From: Micromonospora sp. MA102
GTDB lineage: Bacteria > Actinomycetota > Actinomycetes > Mycobacteriales > Micromonosporaceae
DNA length: 64,000 nt
Direction: 5' to 3'
Assembly (NCBI RefSeq): GCF_025460765.1
Contig: NZ_JAMWEG010000004.1
Span: 310,001 to 374,000, forward strand
Numbering within the stretch: position 1 is the first letter of the stretch; every line of letters starts with the position of its first letter. Below the pieces are notes generated by a model that worked only from the letters and a program-made list of their open reading frames with translations, did not search any database and had not been told where the DNA came from. Of the stretch, positions 25,385 through 33,017 are shown in pieces. A program made the translations under genes and the position numbers.

Positions 25385-26092
25385 TCAGCGGTCGATGCCC
25401 CGCGCCGGGGACCGGGCGCCGCCCACGCCGGTGCCGCCGAGGTCGGCGCGGCGACCCGCGGCCGCGCCCGGACCGAAGCCGCTGCCCGCCAGCCGGCGGC
25501 GCGGGGCGGTACGCAGCCGCGGGTACACCTCGGCCACCCGGCGCTGGACGCGGTCGGAGCGGTCGGCGAGCACCAGCGCCACCGAGGGTGCCCCGGACCC
25601 GGCGACCGCGCCGGCCTCGGCCGTCCGCAGCCGCTCGGCGACCGCCTGCGCGAAGCCGGCCAGCCAGGTACGCCGGAAGGCGGCCGGATGCTCCCCGGCC
25701 GGTACGGCGGTGCCGGCCAGCCCGTGCGCGGCCTGCACGAGCAGCGAGGTGAAGAGCAGCTCCACCCGTTCCAGGTCACTGGCGAAGCCGAACAGGTGCA
25801 GGTCGAAGCCGCTGCCCTGCCGGCGGCGTACGCAGCGGCAGCGCAGCGGGTCGGCGACCGCGGCGAGCAGGGCGGCCTTGTCCCGGGCGTACGGGGCGAC
25901 CACCTCGACCACCCGGTCGCCTACCGGGTCGGTGCCCGGCTCGCGGGCGGCGAGCAGCGCCCGGTCGACGCCGTAGCGGGCGATCAGCTCGGTGGCCTTG
26001 GCCATGAAGGCGGCCGACTCGGCGGGCGTGCAGGCCGCGTCCTCCGCCTGGGCGAGCAGCTTGCGGACCTTGCTGAGCATCGCCTCGGACAT
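25385..26092 (-). CDS. DUF2786 family protein
   Basis: The 235-residue product opens with the DUF2786 signature: LSKVRKLLAQAEDAACTPAESAAFMAKATELIARYG (residues about 6-41, written here in fragments of a single helical hairpin), followed by a second conserved domain around residues 60-150 with GFASDLERVELLFTSLLVQA. The C-terminus is a basic, Gly/Arg-rich tail. The function of the family is not known, though similar proteins occur in phages and mobile elements. Here no such element is visible. It is convergent with the SRPBCC gene. Confidence 0.75.
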   Translation of the reverse strand: MSEAMLSKVRKLLAQAEDAACTPAESAAFMAKATELIARYGVDRALLAAREPGTDPVGDRVVEVVAPYARDKAALLAAVADPLRCRCVRRRQGSGFDLHLFGFASDLERVELLFTSLLVQAAHGLAGTAVPAGEHPAAFRRTWLAGFAQAVAERLRTAEAGAVAGSGAPSVALVLADRSDRVQRRVAEVYPRLRTAPRRRLAGSGFGPGAAAGRRADLGGTGVGGARSPARGIDR

Positions 26093-26130
26093 GCACCAGA
26101 GCTATCACAGGCCGGGGCCGGGACGGGCGG

Positions 26131-26520
26131 TCAGCCCGCCCGGCTGCGCAGCGTCGCGACCGTCGAGCCGGCGAGGGTGAGCAGGCAGTCGGGCAGCAGC
26201 CCGTCGGCCGCCGCGGCCCCGAACAGCGCCTCGCCGGTGTCGGCGTCGTGGTTGGCGTACGCGCTGACGAAGCGGGCCACCCACCGGGTGTCGTAGTCGG
26301 CCTGGTCGATCCCGGGGAAGTCGAGCGCGGCGCCGCCCGTGGGGGCCTCGTCGCCGACCATGGTGGCGGCCAGGCACCAGGCCACCCCGTACGCCCCGGC
26401 CAGCCCGGAGCGGTCCACGACGGCGTCGAAGGTGCCCACCACGCCGTCGCCGTCACCGGCCAGCGCCGAGCGGAGCACGGCGGTCGCATCGTCCAGCGTC
26501 TGCTGTGCTTCGTCGGTCAC
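26131..26520 (-). CDS. Hypothetical small actinobacterial protein
   Basis: GTG at 26520 gives 129 residues; an upstream start at 26577 would add 19 without a better ribosome-binding site. The protein is acidic and helical, with TDEAQQTLDDATAVLRSAL at the start and WVARFVSAYANHDADTGEALF in the middle. No membrane segment, signal or known motif is present. The downstream neighbour on the same strand is the DUF2786 gene, 38 bases away, so the two may form an operon. I do not recognise the family. Confidence 0.55.
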   Translation of the reverse strand: MTDEAQQTLDDATAVLRSALAGDGDGVVGTFDAVVDRSGLAGAYGVAWCLAATMVGDEAPTGGAALDFPGIDQADYDTRWVARFVSAYANHDADTGEALFGAAAADGLLPDCLLTLAGSTVATLRSRAG

Positions 26521-26686
26521 CTGCGGAACAGTAGTTCGGAGGGTCAAGCCGTGACCCCGGAACGGCCCGGCCGTCACTCACAGTGATACCGGCAGTCGGG
26601 GTGCCGACGGACCGACCTCCACGGTCCCGCTCTCCGCGCCGGCACGCTAGTGTGCGCAGCGGACCCTCGCCGGAGGAAGGACGACA

Positions 26687-28036
26687 ATGCTCAGATCTCG
26701 CGCGTCGCGTACGGCCCTGTCCACGGCCTGCGCGGCGCTCCTGCTCGCCACCAGCGCCTGCGGGAGCGACAAGCCCGAAGAGGCCACCACCACCCAGGTG
26801 CGCCTCTACGGCACCGACGGCAACATGCAGAACTCGTACGTCGACGAACTGAAGGACCGCGCGGACCTTCTCAACGGCATGAAGGGCACCACCCCGCTCA
26901 CGCCGCTGCCCGAGAGCTTCAAGGAACGGCTACGCACCGTAGATCCGAAGCTGAAGGACTACCTCTACTCGGCGGAGACCTACGACGCGATCGTGATCAG
27001 CGTGCTGGCCGCCCAGCTCGCCGGCACGACCCAGCCGACGGAGATCGCCCAGCAGATCGTCGGCGTGACCACCGGCGGCCAGCGCTGCGACGAGGTCGCC
27101 ACCTGCCTCCAGCTGGCCCGGGCGGGCCAGGACATCGAGTACCGCGGGGTGTCGCTGACCCGCGCCGGGTTCACCGACGTCGGTGAGCCGGCCGCGGCCA
27201 GCTACGCGACGCTGCACTTCGGTGACCACCAGCTGGACGACGGCAAGACCGAGTTCGTCGGCGCCGGTGACGAGTCGGGGGCGAGCACCAAGAAGCCGCC
27301 GCGGGGCAAGAAGTCGCGTCCGGGCAAGTCCTACAAGGAGGACGGCTCCCCGCTGGTGCTCGGTGGGCTGCTGCCGAGGACCGGTGACCTGGCCCTGGCG
27401 TACCCGCCGATGGCGGCCGGCGCGGCGCTGGCGATCCGTGAGATCAACGCGGCGGGCGGCGCGCTCGGTGAGCCGGTGGTGTGGATCGACGGCGACGACG
27501 GCACCGACCCGAAGATCGCGAAGGCGACGGTGGCCTCGCACGTCCAGCAGGGCACGCACGTCATCATCGGCGCCGGCGCCTCGGGCATCTCCCGGGCCGT
27601 GCTGCCCGACGTGGTGGCCGCCGGCCGGATCCTCTTCTCCCCGTCGAACACCGACGCGGGGCTGAGCACCGTGGACGACAAGGGCCTCTACTTCCGCACC
27701 GCCCCGCCGGACGGCCTTCAGGGTCGGGCGCTGGCCGACGTGATAATGCGCGACGGACCGCACAAGATCGTGATCGTCGCGCGTAAGGACTCCTACGGCG
27801 AGGGCCTCCAGGAGAACGTCCGCTCCGAGCTGGAGCGGGCGGGCATGGGCGCCGACAAGGTGAAGCTGCTGTCCTACGTGCCCCCGGAGGGCGCGTCGCC
27901 TCCGCCGGTGGACTTCTCCGCCGGCGCCAGGGAGATCAAGGACTACGGGGCGGACGCCGTGCTGGTGATCGGCTTCGGTGAGTCCGCGCGGGTGATCACC
28001 GCGCTGGCCGACGCCGGGGTGCAGATCCGGCACTGA
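26687..28036 (+). CDS. Lipoprotein substrate-binding protein, Peripla_BP_6 fold with lobes in permuted order
   Basis: The 449-residue product has a lipoprotein signal ending LLATSACG. Residues about 38-175 (SYVDELKDRADLLNG, ESFKERLRTVDPKLKDYLYSAETYDA, RCDEVATCLQLARAGQDIEY) match the part that normally forms the C-terminal lobe of branched-chain amino-acid binding proteins. A basic linker rich in Lys/Ser/Gly (about 195-220) follows. Then comes the normal N-terminal lobe (LVLGGLLPRTGDLA, IREINAAGG, up to DAVLVIGFGESARVI), which ends the protein. No permease or ATPase genes lie nearby, so it may work with a distant transporter or as a receptor. The start follows a GGAGG site. Confidence 0.78.
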   Translation: MLRSRASRTALSTACAALLLATSACGSDKPEEATTTQVRLYGTDGNMQNSYVDELKDRADLLNGMKGTTPLTPLPESFKERLRTVDPKLKDYLYSAETYDAIVISVLAAQLAGTTQPTEIAQQIVGVTTGGQRCDEVATCLQLARAGQDIEYRGVSLTRAGFTDVGEPAAASYATLHFGDHQLDDGKTEFVGAGDESGASTKKPPRGKKSRPGKSYKEDGSPLVLGGLLPRTGDLALAYPPMAAGAALAIREINAAGGALGEPVVWIDGDDGTDPKIAKATVASHVQQGTHVIIGAGASGISRAVLPDVVAAGRILFSPSNTDAGLSTVDDKGLYFRTAPPDGLQGRALADVIMRDGPHKIVIVARKDSYGEGLQENVRSELERAGMGADKVKLLSYVPPEGASPPPVDFSAGAREIKDYGADAVLVIGFGESARVITALADAGVQIRH

Positions 28037-28040
28037 GACG

Positions 28041-28083
28041 ACGACGAGGGCCGCACCGGGCGAACCGGTGCGGCCCTCGTCGT
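28041..28083. terminator. Bidirectional terminator, 19-bp stem
   Basis: Perfect 19-base arms at 28041-28059 and 28065-28083 (ACGACGAGGGCCGCACCGG and its complement) close a five-base loop. It lies between the convergent binding-protein and crotonase genes. Confidence 0.85.
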
Positions 28084-28091
28084 GTCCGCGG

Positions 28092-28835
28092 TCAGCGGGA
28101 GCGGCGCCGCTCCAGGAACTCGGTCATCCGCCGGTGCTTCTCCTCGTCCTCGAAGAGCACCGCCTGGCTGAGCAGGTCGAGCTGCGGGTGGGCGGCCGCC
28201 GGGGCGTCCACCGCCAGCTTGGTGAGCCGCAGCGCCAGCGCCGAGCCCTTGGCCATCTCGTCGAGCAGGCCGTGCGCGGTGGGCAGCAGCTCCGCCGGCT
28301 CCGCCACCACCCGGTTGACGAGCCCGATCCGCAGCGCCTCGTCGGCGTCCACCCGCCGGCCCGTGAAGAGCAGCTCCTTGGCCCGGGCCTCACCGATCAG
28401 GGCGGGCAGCCGGTAGGTCGCGCCGGCGCCGGCCAGGATGCCCAGCCGCACCTCGGGCTGGCCGAACACCGCCCGCGCCGTGCACACCCGCAGATCGCAG
28501 GCGTACGCCAGTTCGGCGCCGCCGCCCAGCGCCGGGCCGTCCACGGCGGCCACGGTGGGCATCGGCAGCGCCCGGATCCGGGCGAAGGCGGCCTGGTTGA
28601 TGGCCGCCAGCGCGTCCAGCCGGCCGCGTTCGCGGAGCTGGGCGATGTCCGCGCCGCCGGCGAAGATGCCCTCCGTGCCGCCGGTGAGCAGCAGCAACCG
28701 GGGCCGTGCCTCCAGCTCGGCGCAGACGGCGTGCAGCTCGCCGATCAGGTCCGCGTCGATCGCGTTGCGCTTCTCCGGCCGGTCCAGGGTGACGACGAGC
28801 CGGTCCGGCAGTTCCTCGATCCGCAGCCCGCTCAT
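28092..28835 (-). CDS. Enoyl-CoA hydratase (crotonase family)
   Basis: The 247-residue product carries LDRPEKRNAID, the oxyanion strand GIFAGGADIAQL, and AVDGPALGGGAELAYACDLR. The sequence LGILAGAGATYRLPALIG contains Ala-Gly where many hydratases have a catalytic Glu, so it may be an isomerase or a hydratase with altered residues. It is the downstream partner of the 3-hydroxyacyl-CoA dehydrogenase at 28888, joined through a 59-bp repeat that carries its ribosome-binding site. Together they fit two consecutive steps of beta-oxidation or phenylacetate-type degradation. Confidence 0.85.
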   Translation of the reverse strand: MSGLRIEELPDRLVVTLDRPEKRNAIDADLIGELHAVCAELEARPRLLLLTGGTEGIFAGGADIAQLRERGRLDALAAINQAAFARIRALPMPTVAAVDGPALGGGAELAYACDLRVCTARAVFGQPEVRLGILAGAGATYRLPALIGEARAKELLFTGRRVDADEALRIGLVNRVVAEPAELLPTAHGLLDEMAKGSALALRLTKLAVDAPAAAHPQLDLLSQAVLFEDEEKHRRMTEFLERRRSR

Positions 28836-28891
28836 CGTGCCCGCCCTCCGCTCGCGACCGTGGGGCTCGCAAGCGCACTCCTCGCCCTCAC
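28833..28891 (-). repeat. 59-bp intercistronic repeat, copy 2
   Basis: Read on the - strand, it starts one base before the dehydrogenase stop codon and ends on the crotonase ATG, the same stop-to-start geometry as copy 1 at 5403-5461. Identity is 52 of 59 without gaps. GGAGGG seven bases before the ATG serves as the ribosome-binding site. Confidence 0.8.
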
Positions 28892-29745
28892 TGCTTCACC
28901 CCGCCTTCCCAGGTGTAGAAGCCACGGCCCGACTTCTTGCCCAGCCGGCCGGCCGCCACCATCTCCTCCAGCAGCGGCGGCGGGGCGAACCGGTCCCCGT
29001 ACGCCGCCTGGAGGGTGCGGGCGATGTCGAGCCGGACGTCCAGCCCGACCAGGTCGGTCAGCTCCAGCGGGCCGACCGGGTGCCGGTAGCCGAGCACCAT
29101 GGCCTTGTCGATGTCGGCGGCGCTGGCCACCCCGTCGGCGACCATCCGGATCGCCTCCAGGCCGAGGGTGACGCCGAGCCGCGAGGTGGCGAAGCCGGGC
29201 AGGTCGCGTACCACGACGGGGTCCTTGCCCAGCCGGCCGGCGAGCGCGACGGCCGCCTCGGTGGTCTCCGGGGCGGTGGCCGGGCCGACCACGACCTCGA
29301 GCAGCGCCATGGCCCAGACCGGGTTGAAGAAGTGCAGGCCGACGAAATCGGCCGGCCGCTCCAGCCCCTCGGCCAGCTCGGCGATGGGGATGCTGGACGT
29401 GTTGCTGCCGAGCAGGGCGGGCCGGCGGCTCTCGGCGTCGGCGAGCACGGCCCGCTTGAGGTCGAGCCGCTCGGGGACCGCCTCCACGATCACGTCGGGG
29501 CCCTCGGCCACCTCGGCGAGGCCGGCCCGCAGGGTGACCCGCTCGCGGTTCGCCGTCGCCGCCTCGGCGGTCAGCTTGCCGCGCTGCACACCGCGCTCCC
29601 ACAGCTCGCCGAGCCGCCGCACCGCCTCGGCGCCGCGCGCCGGGTCCACCTCGACCAGCTCGACCGCGTACCCGGCGCCGGCCGCCACGTACGCGATGCC
29701 GAGGCCCATGGTGCCGGCCCCGACGACCACAAAACGACCACTCAT
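28888..29745 (-). CDS. 3-hydroxyacyl-CoA dehydrogenase, NAD-binding
   Basis: The 285-residue product has the Rossmann motif VVGAGTMGLGIAYVA, the family marks SNTSSIPI and FVGLHFFNPVWAM with the catalytic His, and the C-terminal domain with YRHPVGPLELTDLVGLD. The length is that of single-domain PaaH/HbdA enzymes. It oxidises a 3-hydroxyacyl-CoA to the 3-oxoacyl form, using the product that the adjacent crotonase would make. Both are co-directional and separated only by the 59-bp repeat. The chain-length preference is unknown. Confidence 0.9.
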   Translation of the reverse strand: MSGRFVVVGAGTMGLGIAYVAAGAGYAVELVEVDPARGAEAVRRLGELWERGVQRGKLTAEAATANRERVTLRAGLAEVAEGPDVIVEAVPERLDLKRAVLADAESRRPALLGSNTSSIPIAELAEGLERPADFVGLHFFNPVWAMALLEVVVGPATAPETTEAAVALAGRLGKDPVVVRDLPGFATSRLGVTLGLEAIRMVADGVASAADIDKAMVLGYRHPVGPLELTDLVGLDVRLDIARTLQAAYGDRFAPPPLLEEMVAAGRLGKKSGRGFYTWEGGVKQ

Positions 29746-29911
29746 CGATGTCCCTCCGCCGCGGCCTCACGACGGGCGGGGTCTCCGCCGCGCCGGGTGG
29801 GTCCGCTCGCTCGATCCTGGGTGCGACCCTATGCAGGGCCGGCCCGCGGGCATGAGTGGGGGCGCGTCGGATCGGGTACAGACGGCCGTCAACGCCGAGG
29901 GAAGGATCGAA

Positions 29912-30199
29912 ATGAGCCAGGCACCGGAGAGCGCCGACAGCACCGAGACCGTGGAGACCCGCGGCGACGAGCGGGTGGACCTGCTTCGCGCGGACACCAA
30001 CAACGACGGGAAGACCGACGTCTGGGTGGTGGACACCGACGGCGACGGGAAGGCCGACCTGTTCCAGTTCGACACCGACGGCGACGGCAAGGTCGACATC
30101 ACCATGGTCGACATCGACGAGGACGGCACGCCGGACGAGGTGGTCGACGGCGACGGCGGCCTCCCCCCGGAGGAGACCACCCCCACCGTGCAGGTCTGA
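29912..30199 (+). CDS. Small acidic protein with four tandem calcium-binding-type repeats
   Basis: ATG at 29912 follows GGGAAGG and gives 95 residues. After an acidic N-terminus of about 27 residues there are four consecutive 13-residue repeats of the form D-x-[DN]-x-D-G-x-x-D (DTNNDGKTD, DTDGDGKAD, DTDGDGKVD, DIDEDGTPD). This loop binds calcium in EF-hand-like, dockerin and thrombospondin type 3 repeats. There is no signal peptide or membrane segment, so it is probably cytoplasmic, or released by another route. It may buffer calcium. It stands alone and ends at a strong hairpin. Confidence 0.75.
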   Translation: MSQAPESADSTETVETRGDERVDLLRADTNNDGKTDVWVVDTDGDGKADLFQFDTDGDGKVDITMVDIDEDGTPDEVVDGDGGLPPEETTPTVQV

Positions 30200-30207
30200 C
30201 CCGGTAC

Positions 30208-30237
30208 GCCGGCGGGCGCCCGCGGGTGCCCGCCGGC
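30208..30237. terminator. Bidirectional terminator
   Basis: Ten-base arms GCCGGCGGGC and GCCCGCCGGC, with inner CCC/GGG pairing, lie between convergent genes at 30199 and 30239. Confidence 0.7.
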
Positions 30238-30238
30238 G

Positions 30239-31015
30239 TCAAGCCAGCCGCAGCGTGGCCAGGTAGTACGGGTGGTCCCGGTCGTCCACGTCGACGAGGC
30301 GCCACGGCGAGCCCTGGACCAGCTCGGCGAACTCCTCCACCGAGCACACCAGATAGTCGAACCATTCGGTGCCGAGCAGCCGGTAGCGCAGCCGCAGCCG
30401 GAGCTGCCCGCCCAGCCGCCCCCGCCGCCGGTTCCGCTCGTGGTAGCCGGTGTGCACCGGATCGGTCGTGCCGTACGGGTCGGTGCCGTGCGCGATGACC
30501 TGGGCTCCGGGGCGCGCCAGTGCGGCGAGCGCGGCCAGCAGCGCCGGGGCCCGCTCCCGCCCCTCGAACAGCCCCAGGTTGTTGCCGAGCAGCAGGAACG
30601 TGTCGTAGCGCCGGCCGTCGGCGACGTGCTCGTCAACGGTGCCGAGCACCAGGTCGCGTACGCCCCGGTGCCGGCTGACCCGCAGCGCACCGATCGAGGT
30701 GTCCAGCCCGGTGACCGGCACCCCGCGCTCCTGGAGGTGCAGCGCGATGCGGCCGCCACCGACGCCGATGTCCAGCACCTGCCCGTGCACCCGGTCGACG
30801 GCCCGGTGGTCGTACGGCTGCCACCGCTCCGGCGGGTCCAGGTAGTGCTCGGTGGGTGCGCCGTTGACCAGCCCGTCGTCGCGCTCGATGATCTCGATGA
30901 CCGGCCGGGGCAGCCGCCCGCCGACCAGCGGCCGGGGCCCGATTCCGGTGCTGACCGCGTACGCGTCGCGGATCATCTCGCCGAACACGTCGCCGATCGT
31001 GGGTTCCCCGCTCAC
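30239..31015 (-). CDS. SAM-dependent methyltransferase
   Basis: GTG at 31015 gives 258 residues. The SAM-binding motif I is VLDIGVGGGRIALHL and the acidic residue ending strand 2 is in VTGLDTS. Post-motif features FLLLGNNLGLFEG and a Tyr/Arg-rich C-terminus follow. The N-terminal 80 residues contain a conserved GEMIRDAYAV segment. It belongs to the class I methyltransferases, and the substrate is not evident. A longer start near 31052 would overlap the divergent gene. The ribosome-binding site is weak, so the transcript may be leaderless. Confidence 0.8.
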   Translation of the reverse strand: MSGEPTIGDVFGEMIRDAYAVSTGIGPRPLVGGRLPRPVIEIIERDDGLVNGAPTEHYLDPPERWQPYDHRAVDRVHGQVLDIGVGGGRIALHLQERGVPVTGLDTSIGALRVSRHRGVRDLVLGTVDEHVADGRRYDTFLLLGNNLGLFEGRERAPALLAALAALARPGAQVIAHGTDPYGTTDPVHTGYHERNRRRGRLGGQLRLRLRYRLLGTEWFDYLVCSVEEFAELVQGSPWRLVDVDDRDHPYYLATLRLA

Positions 31016-31069
31016 GGCGTTGACGCTATCCGGGCTCGGCCGGTGCGTCACGGCCGTATCCTGAGCGGC

Positions 31070-31447
31070 GTGACAGACCTGGACCGCCTGGCGGCGGAGA
31101 AGTACGTGCTGCTCACGACGTTCCGTAAGGACGGGCGGGCGGTGCCGACTCCGGTGTGGGCGGTGCGCGACGGCGAGGCGCTGGCGGTGTGGACCGTGTC
31201 GGACTCCGGCAAGGTGAAGCGGATCCGGCGCGACGGCCGGGTCACGGTGGCACCGTGCGACGTGCGCGGCCGGCCGCACGGCGAAGCGGTGCCGGGGCAC
31301 GCGACGGTCAGCGGCCCGGAGTCGACCCGGCGGATCCGGGGGCTGCTCAAGCAGAAGTACCGCCTGATCGGCCGGCTGAGCCTGCTGGGCAGCCGGCTGC
31401 GGCGGGGCGAGAGCGGCACGGTCGGCCTGCGCATCGTTCTCGACTGA
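31070..31447 (+). CDS. PPOX-class F420-dependent oxidoreductase
   Basis: The 125-residue product from GTG at 31070 shows the split beta-barrel pattern of the PPOX/FDOR family: YVLLTTFRKDGRAVPTPVWAV, then GKVKRIRRDGRVTVAPCDVRG. This sequence form (TPVW, K-x-x-R-x-R) is typical of the F420-binding actinobacterial branch. The cofactor assignment is by family resemblance only. The gene is divergent from the methyltransferase, with 54 bases between the starts. Promoter elements for both must lie there, but no clear boxes are seen. Confidence 0.78.
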   Translation: MTDLDRLAAEKYVLLTTFRKDGRAVPTPVWAVRDGEALAVWTVSDSGKVKRIRRDGRVTVAPCDVRGRPHGEAVPGHATVSGPESTRRIRGLLKQKYRLIGRLSLLGSRLRRGESGTVGLRIVLD

Positions 31448-31468
31448 GCCGGCCCCGGAAACGACTGA

Positions 31469-31506
31469 GGGCGGCGGATCGTCGCTGTCGCGACGTCCCA
31501 CCGCCC
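31469..31506. terminator. Possible terminator between the F420-type gene and bldC
   Basis: GGGCGG and CCGCCC arms enclose inner pairing TCGC/GCGA. The arms are short, so this is weak evidence. It lies between convergent genes. Confidence 0.35.
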
Positions 31507-31538
31507 CTGATCGGAACGCCTGTGAATCGTCCGGGTCG

Positions 31539-31748
31539 TCAGTCCCCCTGGCGCTGCTGGGGAATCTGCCCCTGCAGCAGGGCCCGGACCTCCGACTCGC
31601 GGTAACGGCGGTGGCCGCCCAGGGTCCGGATGGCGCTGAGCTTGCCAGCCTTGGCCCACCGGGTCACCGTCTTCGGGTCGACACGGAACATCGACGCCAC
31701 CTCGGCCGGTGTGAGTAGCGGCTCTGGTTCGTGCGTTCGCGATGCCAT
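31539..31748 (-). CDS. bldC: BldC, small MerR-like developmental regulator
   Basis: ATG at 31748 with GGAGGAGTG upstream gives 69 residues, the usual size. The sequence LLTPAEVASMFRVDPKTVTRWAKAGKLSAIRTLGGHRRYRESEV (fragments of the known BldC fold) is almost the Streptomyces protein. BldC binds DNA cooperatively as asymmetric head-to-tail oligomers at direct repeats and represses early entry into development. The following genes (a conserved protein, vdh, DUF3073, purM, purF) are in the same order as I recall from Streptomyces coelicolor. The Gln-rich C-terminus is normal for the family. Confidence 0.95.
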   Translation of the reverse strand: MASRTHEPEPLLTPAEVASMFRVDPKTVTRWAKAGKLSAIRTLGGHRRYRESEVRALLQGQIPQQRQGD

Positions 31749-32003
31749 CGGGTCACTCCTCCACATGTATAGACATCGGCCGGGGTCCCGCCGGCCGACG
31801 CGCCTCCCATGGTCCGGCTAGTCCCCGATGTCCGACATGGGCCGAACGGCTGAAGGTCCCTAGACGGACGGATGAACCATGCCCGATTTTTACGACTTTT
31901 ATGCCGCAGAAACTACCTTAATGGGACTCATGATCACGGTTCGTGATGCGTCAACTACGAGACACTCTCGCATCGAGAGACCACAACCCGGGCAAACCCG
32001 GCC
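31749..32003 (-). promoter_or_regulatory. Upstream region of bldC
   Basis: About 250 bases lie between bldC and the preceding same-strand gene. The segment at about 31880-31935 is strikingly A/T-rich for this genome, with runs such as GATTTTTACGACTTTTATG, which marks it as a likely promoter region for bldC with a long untranslated leader. No confident -35/-10 pair can be chosen. Confidence 0.45.
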
Positions 32004-32843
32004 CTAGTTGCAACGCTCCAGCAGCTGCACGGCGCGCCAGCGGGCGACCAGCTTGTCGTACGCCGCGGAGGCCTCCTCCGCCTCGCCCCGGGAGAGCCCG
32101 GCCAACCCCGTCGCGACCAGCTCGGTCGAGTCGTCGGCGGCGAGCATCTCGTCGGGCAGCAGCTGCACCAGGCCGCCGTAGTCGAGCTCCACCACCGAGC
32201 GCGGGTGGAACTCCTCCAGCCAGCGGGCGGCCTCCTCGACCGCCTCGGTGATCGGGGCCTCGCCGACCGACTTGCGCAGCACCGACAGCGCCCGGGACGA
32301 CCGGCGGCGCGCCTTGGAGATCTCCGTCCGGTAGCGCAGCGCCCGCCGCTCCGGCTCGGTGACCAGGTGCCGCTCCTGCGCGTCGAAGAGCACGAACCAG
32401 CGCAGCGGCACCCCCCAGGTGGCGATCTGCTCGTGCACCCGGGGCACCCCGTGCTCCAGCACCCGCGCCCCGCTGCGCCAGTCCTCCACCACGGCCTTCG
32501 CCTGGCCGGCCAGGACCGGCGGGACGAACGCGTCGGCCAGCACCGAGGGCACGCCGTCGCGGGCGCTCAGCGCCGCCTCGGCGACCCGGATCCGCAGGTT
32601 CCAGGGACAGACCAGCAGCGTGTCGTCGGTCTCCAGCACGTACGCCTCGTCGGGCAGGTCGGGCAGCCGGGTCCAGCCCGCGCCCAGCGCCTCGATCACC
32701 GCCGTCCGCTGCCGGACCGGCCCCTCCAGCGGGGCGACCGCCCGACCCTCGTTCACGTAGCGACGCCAGAACGACTGGCGGTCCCGATCGAAGGCGGTCA
32801 GCGGCTCGTACACGCGCAGGTATGAAGCGAAGAGCGACGGCAC
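32004..32843 (-). CDS. Conserved actinobacterial protein near bldC
   Basis: The 279-residue product has no signal peptide or membrane segment. It begins [20 protein letters not shown], and contains conserved segments [17 protein letters not shown] and [16 protein letters not shown], a basic central helix ([22 protein letters not shown]), and an acidic helical C-terminus ending in Cys-Asn. Orthologues occupy the same place between bldC and valine dehydrogenase in other actinomycetes, so the gene belongs to the core block. Its function is unknown to me. Confidence 0.75.
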   Translation of the reverse strand: MPSLFASYLRVYEPLTAFDRDRQSFWRRYVNEGRAVAPLEGPVRQRTAVIEALGAGWTRLPDLPDEAYVLETDDTLLVCPWNLRIRVAEAALSARDGVPSVLADAFVPPVLAGQAKAVVEDWRSGARVLEHGVPRVHEQIATWGVPLRWFVLFDAQERHLVTEPERRALRYRTEISKARRRSSRALSVLRKSVGEAPITEAVEEAARWLEEFHPRSVVELDYGGLVQLLPDEMLAADDSTELVATGLAGLSRGEAEEASAAYDKLVARWRAVQLLERCN

Positions 32844-32883
32844 GGCGCGATCCTCCCACGAGACGGGACTTCCCCGCCGCCGC

Positions 32884-32903
32884 CGTCACGAGGCGTCGTG
32901 ACG
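32884..32903. promoter_or_regulatory. Perfect inverted repeat upstream of vdh, candidate operator
   Basis: CGTCACGA and TCGTGACG are separated by four bases. The site lies in the divergent region between the conserved protein and vdh, a few bases upstream of the vdh promoter candidate. The regulator is unknown. Confidence 0.5.
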
Positions 32904-32906
32904 TGC

Positions 32907-32937
32907 GCGACAGTACGGCTGCGGCCGATATTAGGCT
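32907..32937 (+). promoter_or_regulatory. Candidate vdh promoter
   Basis: A -10 box TAGGCT (32932-32937) and a weak -35 GCGACA (32907-32912) are separated by 19 bp. The predicted leader is about 75 bases. Confidence 0.35.
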
Positions 32938-33017
32938 CAGCAGCACCGGCACCATCCCGCCGGCGTGCCAGCAGGGTCCGCGCCCCACAAGGGCGCACAC
33001 CGACACAGGAGTCAGCC

